Below, one piece after another: positions 33,573-40,107 of a stretch of 47,032 nucleotides of DNA. The notes under the pieces are model-generated. The model saw only the letters and a program-made list of their open reading frames with translations. It made no database searches and had not been told where the DNA came from. The DNA is taken from positions 1 to 47,032 of the forward strand of contig JBHGBM010000038.1 of NCBI GenBank assembly GCA_041946965.1, given 5' to 3'. How positions within the stretch are numbered: position 1 is the first letter of the stretch; each line of letters opens with the position of its first letter. This stretch comes from JBHGBM01 sp041946965 (GTDB lineage: Bacteria; Acidobacteriota; Terriglobia; Bryobacterales; Bryobacteraceae). Made by a program: the position numbers and the translations under genes.

Positions 33573-34934
33573 TTAACGTTTCGCAACAGTCCATGCGTAC
33601 GACGCGGTCTGGCGTCGTGCTTGCCCGGCGGGCAGCCACGGCTCGTCCTTGTCAAGAACGCTGTGGGTGACGTATCGAATTGCGGAGGGGCGGCCGTCTT
33701 TGGCGGTGACGCGCACCAGCACCTGGTAGGCCTGGGGCCAACGCGTTCGTCCCTCGGCCCGAAAGCTCTTATTGAGGTCCTCCAAGCCGCGTGAGGAACA
33801 GAAGAACTCAGCCGCTCCCCACCCCCCTGAACCGATCCCGGTAAAGGCGACGGTCCGCCGTCCATTGCCGTTGCCGCCACCGGGCATTACAGTGATCAGT
33901 CCGTATTCCTCTCGTTCAGAGCGGGCCGGATCGCGCTTGGGAGTGGCGATGACGGTCTCCGCGCCATCGCCGCGATTCTGGACGATCACATAGTCACCGG
34001 TCTCGCCGGCCACAGCTATATTCAGCACGCCCCACTTCAGAATCGATCGCATGGTAGGGCTGAACTCGGGTTTTCCCAATAGAATCAGATCGCTGTTACG
34101 GGTCGTGGCGCCGGCAAGGTTACGTTCCGGCAAGATTTCAACAGGAACGCCCGCGCGGGCAAGCGCACGGACCACTACGGCGGCAGCCGCGACGTCCCCG
34201 AAGTGGACGGCGTTCCGATGCGGCTGCAAATACAGCTTCCTCAAGGACTGAGGTCCGAAAGTATGTTCATAATACCTGGCCACGCTCGGCCAGCCGGGCA
34301 TCGAAAGCAGGTTGGCCGGGTAAGGAGGCAGGGTCTCGCCAAGATCTCGTACCCAAAGGTTCACCGGCGTGCCGATACAGATAACCGCACTCGCGCCTCC
34401 GTTCAGGAGGGCCCCCCAAGCGTCTTTCATGTGCCGGGGGATGTCGCCGGATGTGCCCGGCGACCAGCGGACCAGAGCGGCTGTAAAGGCTGCGGTGAGG
34501 AGGCTGCCCAGGACGAGGCCGCCCGCAAAAACCGGGAGCCGGAACCTGAATGGGGCCGGCCACCGGCGCTCCGGCCGCACTGCAACAGGCTGGACCGCGG
34601 GTACGTTCCTAACGAATTGCGGACGGTACGAGCCCCTGCCTAGTTCGATCCGGACCTCCGCCTCGGGACACTCCTTCTGGTACAGCTCATCCAGTTTCCT
34701 CCTGAGCGCATGGGCCTGGCTCCGGACTGTCGAGTCCTCACCGGTCGAATAGTCCTGGGGACGGCCGAGTGCTTCCACCCCAATCCTGTGCTCGATGAGT
34801 TCGAGACCACGGCCTTCGATTTCCATCTCGCAGATGTAGCGGAGAAACGCCCGGAGACTGTGAGCACGGCTAAACGTTCTGCTCGCCAAAGCCTGATCCA
34901 CGGCAGCGCGTTTCTCCCCAGACGTTAATGGCAT
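33573..34934 (-). CDS. Membrane-bound winged-helix-like regulator candidate
   Basis: A 453-residue protein. The N-terminal ~110 residues (FSRAHSLRAFLRYICEMEIEG; LIEHRIGVEALGRPQDYST; EDSTVRSQAHALRRKLDELYQ; IELGRGSYRPQF) match the DNA-binding-like domain that heads many acidobacterial CadC-type or TPR proteins. One membrane helix follows near 140-160 (FAGGLVLGSLLTAAFTAALV). A ~290-residue outer domain has no recognised family; LILLGKPEFSPTMRSIL and GSGGWGAAEFFCSSRGLEDL are notable. GGGAGG 7-8 nt before ATG 34934 sets the start. It probably senses a periplasmic signal and controls this locus; that is inference. Confidence 0.65.
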   Translation of the reverse strand: MPLTSGEKRAAVDQALASRTFSRAHSLRAFLRYICEMEIEGRGLELIEHRIGVEALGRPQDYSTGEDSTVRSQAHALRRKLDELYQKECPEAEVRIELGRGSYRPQFVRNVPAVQPVAVRPERRWPAPFRFRLPVFAGGLVLGSLLTAAFTAALVRWSPGTSGDIPRHMKDAWGALLNGGASAVICIGTPVNLWVRDLGETLPPYPANLLSMPGWPSVARYYEHTFGPQSLRKLYLQPHRNAVHFGDVAAAAVVVRALARAGVPVEILPERNLAGATTRNSDLILLGKPEFSPTMRSILKWGVLNIAVAGETGDYVIVQNRGDGAETVIATPKRDPARSEREEYGLITVMPGGGNGNGRRTVAFTGIGSGGWGAAEFFCSSRGLEDLNKSFRAEGRTRWPQAYQVLVRVTAKDGRPSAIRYVTHSVLDKDEPWLPAGQARRQTASYAWTVAKR

Positions 34935-35018
34935 TGGTGATCCTCCCTTGTCAGCCTTCTCGTTCGTGTGCAATCACGTTCCGGCAGCGGCCAAAAGGGC
35001 CACGACTGAGCGCCGGTC

Positions 35019-36383
35019 TCATGACGGCCGTTGCCATGGCGTGCGGCCCGCGCGCTGCACATGCAACATCAGCGCGGCGACCAGTTCGCGGTATACCTTC
35101 GGCTCCGCTTTGGCAAGGTCGTGCTTTTCTTCCGGGTCGTCGGCGAGGTTGTAGAGTTCGTACGCTTGAAACGCCGTGTTCTGGAGCAGTTTCCAATCGC
35201 CACGTCTGAGCGCATAGAACTCACGCCCGGCATACATCATATTGCCTTCACGCCGCACCCACACCAGGTCGCGCTTCGGCGGGCGCTGCGCTTCGCCCAC
35301 CATATCGGCCAGCAGCGATACGCCATCGACGCCTTCCGGCGGCCTGGCGCCTGCCGCTTCGCAGACCGTGGTGAAAAGATCCATCGTCAGCCCCACGCGC
35401 CCGGACTTCGATTTTGGCGCGATGCGCCCCGGCCACGCGGCGCACATCGGCACGCGGATTCCGCCTTCGTACATCTGGCCCTTACCTCCGCGCAGAGGCC
35501 CGCAAGCGGCTCCCGATCCCAAGTCGCCTCCGTTATCGCTCACGAACACGACCAGTGTGTTCTCAAAGTGTCCGTTGGCCTTCAATGCATCCATTACGCG
35601 GCCGACGCCCGCGTCCATATGCTCGATGAGGGCAACGAGTTTTGCCCGTTTCTCGCCGATGCCCGGCTCACGCCTCTTCACCCGCTCCAGCCAGTCCTGC
35701 GGAGGCTGAACCGGCGCGTGCGGCGCATTGTACGCCAGATAGAGCAAGAACGGCTGATCCCGGCCTTTTCTGGATTGCAAGTACTCAACAGCCCAGCCGG
35801 TGAACACATCCGTAGCATGGCCCTGCGGGTCGATCTCGCTGTCGTTCAGCCGCATGTAGTTCCGTCCGCGGCGGCGATGGTGATAATAATCGTCCATCAT
35901 GTCGCCGAGGAATCCGGAGAAATGATCGAAGCCGCGCAGGTTGGGGAGGTTCGGCGCCTCCAGTCCGAGATGCCACTTTCCCACGATCGCCGAATGATAG
36001 CCGATGCCGCGCAATGGTTTTGGCAGCAACTCGGCGTTTGCGGATAGATAACCCCAACTGTTCGCGCGCTCTGTGCGGATGACCCCGGGCACGCCCGCGA
36101 CATCCGGATAGCGGCCTGTCAACAGAGCGGCGCGGGTCGGCGAGCACACTGGCGAGTTCGCATAAAACCGGTCGAAACGAACGCCCGAAGCGGCCAGAGC
36201 ATCCACATTAGGCGTCCTTAAATCGCGGCTGCCCCAAGACGAGAGATCTCCGTATCCCAAATCGTCGGCCAGGATTATAAGGATGTTCGGCTTCCGCCGT
36301 TGCGCGCGGAGTATTGCGGGCGCCGCAGCCAAACCGGCGATTCCCCTGAGCATCCGCCTTCGGCTGACCGTTTCGCTGGACAC
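35019..36383 (-). CDS. Tat-exported sulfatase
   Basis: A 454-residue type I sulfatase. The Tat leader is VSRRRMLRGIAGLAAAPAIL. RKPNILIILADDLGYGDLSSWG is the metal site, and NSPVCSPTRAALLTGRYP the signature (Cys80 to formylglycine). VGKWHLG and VVFVSDNGGDLGSG are the other active-site blocks. It heads the minus-strand group of the proposed glycoside locus, 84 bp before the regulator-like gene, and would strip sulfate from the substrate. The start is a GTG with no Shine-Dalgarno. TTGAAA, 18 bp, TAGACT (36423-36394) puts the transcription start about 4 nt before it. Confidence 0.93.
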   Translation of the reverse strand: MSSETVSRRRMLRGIAGLAAAPAILRAQRRKPNILIILADDLGYGDLSSWGSRDLRTPNVDALAASGVRFDRFYANSPVCSPTRAALLTGRYPDVAGVPGVIRTERANSWGYLSANAELLPKPLRGIGYHSAIVGKWHLGLEAPNLPNLRGFDHFSGFLGDMMDDYYHHRRRGRNYMRLNDSEIDPQGHATDVFTGWAVEYLQSRKGRDQPFLLYLAYNAPHAPVQPPQDWLERVKRREPGIGEKRAKLVALIEHMDAGVGRVMDALKANGHFENTLVVFVSDNGGDLGSGAACGPLRGGKGQMYEGGIRVPMCAAWPGRIAPKSKSGRVGLTMDLFTTVCEAAGARPPEGVDGVSLLADMVGEAQRPPKRDLVWVRREGNMMYAGREFYALRRGDWKLLQNTAFQAYELYNLADDPEEKHDLAKAEPKVYRELVAALMLHVQRAGRTPWQRPS

Positions 36384-36393
36384 ACTGGAGGGC

Positions 36394-36423
36394 AGTCTAT
36401 CTTATGTTTCGATACGATTTCAA
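36394..36423 (-). promoter_or_regulatory. Candidate promoter of the sulfatase-led operon
   Basis: Minus strand TTGAAA (36423-36418, 5/6), an 18-bp spacer and TAGACT (36399-36394, 4/6), ending 10 nt before the GTG start. The 235-bp gap to the divergent isomerase gene also has GAGTGAC (36502-36508) and GTCACTC (36576-36582) in inverted orientation. TATAAA (36563-36568) faces the plus strand. Confidence 0.4.
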
Positions 36424-36618
36424 GGGCCGGGGCGACGGCGGCGAATACGCCATGAAATTCAGCGTTATCAAGGACATAGGGTATTTCTGGATCTCGAAGT
36501 CGAGTGACTGGCCCCGGCCTGCCGCCTTGGTTCGAAGGAAGGCGATCCGGCTCCCGGTGTGATATAAACAGACTGGTCACTCTGGTGTACGGGCGGCTGA
36601 ACTGCTCTGGATGCAATC

Positions 36619-37485
36619 ATGATCACTCGAAGAGATTGTTTGAAACTCACCGGCGCCGCGGCGCTGACAAGCGCAATGCGCGCCACGGCGGCAGGGAAAT
36701 TGCCTGTGCGGTTTGGCGCCATGCAGAGCTCGCTGGCCGCAAAGCCCACGGTGGAGATGTTCGACGTGGCGCGGCGAGTTGGGCTCGCCGGAGTCGAACT
36801 GAATATCGGGAGAGTGTTGGTGGAGGGCAAGATGCCGCTTGCCGACGCGGCTCTGCGGGCACAATATCTAAAGGCGGCGCGCGCGAACCGGCTCGCGATC
36901 GCCGGGGTCGTGCTCGATATATTTCACACGCACCCCTTGAAGGACGACCCGGCCGCACCCGCGTTCCTCCCGGAAGGCATTGCCATCGCGCGCGCGATGC
37001 AAGCCGGCGTTCTGCTGTTGCCGTTGTTTGGCAAGGGTAAGCCAGCCGGCCGCGGCGAGATGGGGCGCGTTGCCGATATCCTGAAGGAGCACGTGGGGGC
37101 CGCCGAAGCGGCGGACATCCAACTCGGCCTCGAGGATATCATTTCCGCGGAAGACAACGCCTGGATCATGGACCGCGTCGGCTCGCACGCGTTGAAAGTC
37201 TACTACGATGTGGGCAACGCCACGAACGGCGGAGGATTCGACGCGCCGAAGGAGATCCGCTGGCTCGGAGGCAAACGCATCTGCCAGATCCATATAAAGG
37301 ACAAGGAGTACATGGGCGAAGGGAAGGTTGACTTCAGGGAATGCTTCCGCGCTGTCCGCGACTCGGGATACAGGGGTTACCTCAATTTTGAGACATCGGC
37401 TCCATCCGGCAACAAGGAGAGCGACTTAAGCCGAAACCTGGCTTTCGCGCGCGAGACGTTACAGGCTGTGGAAGCGGAGGCGTGA
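36619..37485 (+). CDS. Tat-exported sugar phosphate isomerase/epimerase-like TIM barrel
   Basis: A 288-residue protein with a twin-arginine leader (ITRRDCLKLTGAAALTSAM) and a xylose-isomerase-like / AP-endonuclease-2 barrel (PF01261). The four expected metal ligands are visible: Glu172 (LGLEDII), Asp197 (YYDVGN), His225 (CQIHIKDKEY) and Glu258 (LNFETSAP). Such proteins isomerise or epimerise sugars; the closest recalled relatives act on keto-sugars. It is divergent from the sulfatase and 144 bp ahead of the second DUF1080 gene. Its export suggests action on a periplasmic, unphosphorylated sugar. Confidence 0.88.
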   Translation: MITRRDCLKLTGAAALTSAMRATAAGKLPVRFGAMQSSLAAKPTVEMFDVARRVGLAGVELNIGRVLVEGKMPLADAALRAQYLKAARANRLAIAGVVLDIFHTHPLKDDPAAPAFLPEGIAIARAMQAGVLLLPLFGKGKPAGRGEMGRVADILKEHVGAAEAADIQLGLEDIISAEDNAWIMDRVGSHALKVYYDVGNATNGGGFDAPKEIRWLGGKRICQIHIKDKEYMGEGKVDFRECFRAVRDSGYRGYLNFETSAPSGNKESDLSRNLAFARETLQAVEAEA

Positions 37486-37617
37486 GCATCCCGCCTCAAT
37501 CGATGTCCCCTGACGGCGCTTACATGTTTGGCTGGCGTCGGTGAACGCTCCCATGCCGCGTTTGAACCCCTGGTATAAGGCGTCGCATTAGGGGGCTCGG
37601 CGCTTTGAATGCGGGAG

Positions 37618-37623
37618 TAGAAT
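37618..37623 (+). promoter_or_regulatory. -10-like TAGAAT before the second DUF1080 gene
   Basis: TAGAAT (5/6) ends 6 nt before the ATG at 37630, with no clear -35. It implies a leaderless or nearly leaderless message, separate from the isomerase gene. Confidence 0.35.
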
Positions 37624-37629
37624 CATCCC

Positions 37630-38673
37630 ATGCGAGTGACACTCCTCTTGATCGGCATTTCGGCCGCATCCCTTGCGAACCAGGCCGAGAGGCTGACGCC
37701 GATCTTCGACGGCCGCACCCTGGATGGATGGGAGCAGTTGGAAGGCAAGGCCAAGTTCACGGCTGAGAATGGAATGATCGTCGGCACCGCCGTGTCCGCG
37801 AACCCGAGTTCGTTCCTCTGCACGAAGAAGCCCTATGGCGATCTCATCCTCGAGTTTGAAGTCCAGGTGGATGGCGACCTCAACTCGGGGGTCCAGATAC
37901 GAAGCCACACTTACAAGACCGCAACGACAGTTTTTGTGTGGCGGGACGGCCAGTGGTGGAAGAGGGTTCACCCGGCGGGCCGGGTCCACGGCTATCAAAT
38001 CGAAATCGCCAACAAGATCACCGCGTCGGGCTCTATCTTCGACGAAGGGGGCCGCGGCTGGCTTAATTTGATCCCCGGAGACGGCAGCGCAGGCAAAGCC
38101 TTTAAGGATGAAGAATGGAATAAATACCGGATTGTGGCCGTGGGAGATTCCATCAAATCCTGGGTCAACGGCATTCTCTGTGCCGATCTGGTAGACCCGT
38201 CCGATCAATCCGGCTTCATCGGGCTGCAAGTACACGGGTTCAAGCCGCAGCGCTTGACCCAGGTCCGCTGGCGCAACATTCGCGTCCAGGATTTGGGCGA
38301 GCACACCTGGCAGCCGCTGGCTAAAAACGTGAAGATGGCGGATTTCACGGTGCGCATGAAGTTCAAGGGCGACAAGGGCGACGGCAATGTCTTCTTCCGC
38401 TCCGGCTTGCGGGTCGCGAGCGACGGTTCTCTGTACGATGCCGCGGGGCGGCAACTCTCGAAACCCGACCCGATCGGCGTCAAGCTGTACTACAAACCCG
38501 GCGACTGGAATGAGCTGGCGATTTCCGCGCACGGTCCACGAGTCGTCGTGCACTTGAACGGCATCAAGACGGCTGATGTACAGACGAACGTGGTGAAACC
38601 GGGAGAACTCAAGACGACCGGAGGCGAGGTGGTGTTCAGGGACATCGAAATCCTTCGCCCCGTGAAGCCCTGA
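37630..38673 (+). CDS. Two-domain DUF1080 protein (3-keto-disaccharide hydrolase family)
   Basis: A 347-residue secreted protein (short signal MRVTLLLIGISAASLA). The full first PF06439-type domain (~22-215) has LTPIFDGRTLDGWEQLEG, FTAENGMIVGTA, GDLILEFEVQVDGDLNSGVQIRS, GYQIEIANKI and WNKYRIVAVGDSIKSWVNG. A shorter second beta-sandwich half (~225-345) has FTVRMKFKGDKGDGNVFFRSGL and WNELAISAHGPRVVVHLNG. It likely cleaves 3-keto-glycosides made by a Gfo/Idh partner. Its last 184 bp lie antisense to the reading frame of the convergent GH43 gene. Confidence 0.87.
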   Translation: MRVTLLLIGISAASLANQAERLTPIFDGRTLDGWEQLEGKAKFTAENGMIVGTAVSANPSSFLCTKKPYGDLILEFEVQVDGDLNSGVQIRSHTYKTATTVFVWRDGQWWKRVHPAGRVHGYQIEIANKITASGSIFDEGGRGWLNLIPGDGSAGKAFKDEEWNKYRIVAVGDSIKSWVNGILCADLVDPSDQSGFIGLQVHGFKPQRLTQVRWRNIRVQDLGEHTWQPLAKNVKMADFTVRMKFKGDKGDGNVFFRSGLRVASDGSLYDAAGRQLSKPDPIGVKLYYKPGDWNELAISAHGPRVVVHLNGIKTADVQTNVVKPGELKTTGGEVVFRDIEILRPVKP

Positions 38674-40103
38674 CGGAGGGTGAACGCTTCGAAGCGGGCT
38701 GCGGCGCCGGGCGCGCCTCCGGCGGTCAGGGCGACGCGCACCGCCAGGTCCCAGGGCTCCGGCTCGCGCGGGACGGCGGTCCAGGCCGCGCCGTCGCGGC
38801 TGTAGGAGAATCGCTGCCGGCTGCCGCCGCGCACTTCCAGGCGGAGATGCAAACTCTCCGCGGCCAGGGGAAGGAAGGCAAGCTGGCGCGCCTCGCCTTT
38901 GCGTTTCCGCCACAGCCGCAGGCCCTCGCGCGACGCGAAGATGCCGGTCCAGTTGTTCGAGTCGCCGTAGGCCGCCAGCCCGGCGACGGCGCCTTCGGCG
39001 GCAGCGTCAACCGCGACCGTTGCCTGGTAGTCCAGGGCGGCCACGCGCCGTGCGAGCACCGCCTGCACGGGCGCGGCGCCCTCGCCGGCGATCAGCGACA
39101 GCCGGCCGTTTTCGATGTGGAAGCGGGGCTTCCTGGCCGCCGGCCAGGACCAATCGTCCCCAACCTCCGGCAGGGATGCGCGCCGCCCGCCCGGACCGGC
39201 GCCGGCGTTGATCGAGGGCCAGCCCGAGGCATCCCAGATCACTTCGTCGAGCAGACCCTGGCGGCCGGTGAAGACGCCCTGCTTCGCGTCGTAGGCGTGG
39301 TAGAGCAGGAACGTGCGCCCGTCCCGGCGTTCCACCAGGGTGCCGTGTCCGGGGCACTTCCAGGTTGCGTTGCCGGAAAGGATCGGGTTGCGCGGGTACT
39401 TCTCCCACGGTCCCAGGAGCCGCCGGGCGCGCGCCACGCCGAGCGCGTAATCGCAGCCCGCCCCGCAGCAGCGGGAGCCCGAATAGAAGAGGTAGAACCA
39501 CCCGTTGCGCCGCACAATATCAGGGCCCTCCACCACGGGACCTTCCCAGGGCGCGTCGTTGCGCAACAGCTCGCGGCGTTCGCCCACCAGTTTCGCGCCG
39601 TCCGCGCTCAGCGGCTGAATCCACAGAGGCGTAGGCAACTTGCGGCTGTTGCCGTCTTCCTTCCACACCAGGTAGTCGCGGCCGTCCTCGCCGGTTACCG
39701 GGAAAGCGTCGATGGAGCCGGCTTCCTGGCACACCAGCGGGCCGCGGTCGGTGTACGGACCCGCGGGCGCATCCGCCGTGGCCACGGCCACGCACAGCGG
39801 CCCGCCTTTCTTCCGGGCCGTGTAGTAGACGAAATAGCGCGTGCCGCGAGCGGAAATCTCCGGCGCCCAGTAGCTGCCTTCAGACCACGCGGGACGGTCC
39901 GCGAACACCGCGCCGGCCGTAGTCCAGTGCAACAGATCCGTGGAGTGCAGGATCGGGAAGATGGGAGCCCACCCGGAGGTGGTTGCGGTGGCCCAGTAAT
40001 CGCCGCCCACGCGGATCACCGACGGATCCGGGTAGTCGCCCGGCAAAACGGGATTGTGCGGCGCGGCCGCGAGCCACGCCAGCGCGGCCCAGGTCTTCAG
40101 CAT
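38490..40103 (-). CDS. Glycoside hydrolase family 43 protein with run-on C-terminus
   Basis: A GH43 beta-propeller: GDYPDPSVIRVGGDYW (Asp26 as base), SIDAFPV (pKa-modulating Asp) and VVEGPDIVRR (Glu acid). A C-terminal beta-sandwich (~330-475, to ARFEAFTL) is of the type found on beta-xylosidase/arabinofuranosidase members. It would release pentoses or related sugars from plant polysaccharide. After FEAFTL (38676) the frame continues 62 codons through the complement of the DUF1080 gene. That tail is not GH43-like, so the native stop seems lost. The N-terminus is short and weakly signal-like. The start is 4 nt after the histidine kinase stop. Confidence 0.85.
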   Translation of the reverse strand: MLKTWAALAWLAAAPHNPVLPGDYPDPSVIRVGGDYWATATTSGWAPIFPILHSTDLLHWTTAGAVFADRPAWSEGSYWAPEISARGTRYFVYYTARKKGGPLCVAVATADAPAGPYTDRGPLVCQEAGSIDAFPVTGEDGRDYLVWKEDGNSRKLPTPLWIQPLSADGAKLVGERRELLRNDAPWEGPVVEGPDIVRRNGWFYLFYSGSRCCGAGCDYALGVARARRLLGPWEKYPRNPILSGNATWKCPGHGTLVERRDGRTFLLYHAYDAKQGVFTGRQGLLDEVIWDASGWPSINAGAGPGGRRASLPEVGDDWSWPAARKPRFHIENGRLSLIAGEGAAPVQAVLARRVAALDYQATVAVDAAAEGAVAGLAAYGDSNNWTGIFASREGLRLWRKRKGEARQLAFLPLAAESLHLRLEVRGGSRQRFSYSRDGAAWTAVPREPEPWDLAVRVALTAGGAPGAAARFEAFTLRQGFTGRRISMSLNTTSPPVVLSSPGFTTFVCTSAVLMPFKCTTTRGPCAEIASSFQSPGL

Positions 40104-40107
40104 GCGA

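Noticed and set aside
27538..38690. Shared GAGGGT near both edges of the low-GC block as a target-site duplication
   Set aside because: A six-base match with no longer extension is expected by chance, and no integrase or transposase is present.
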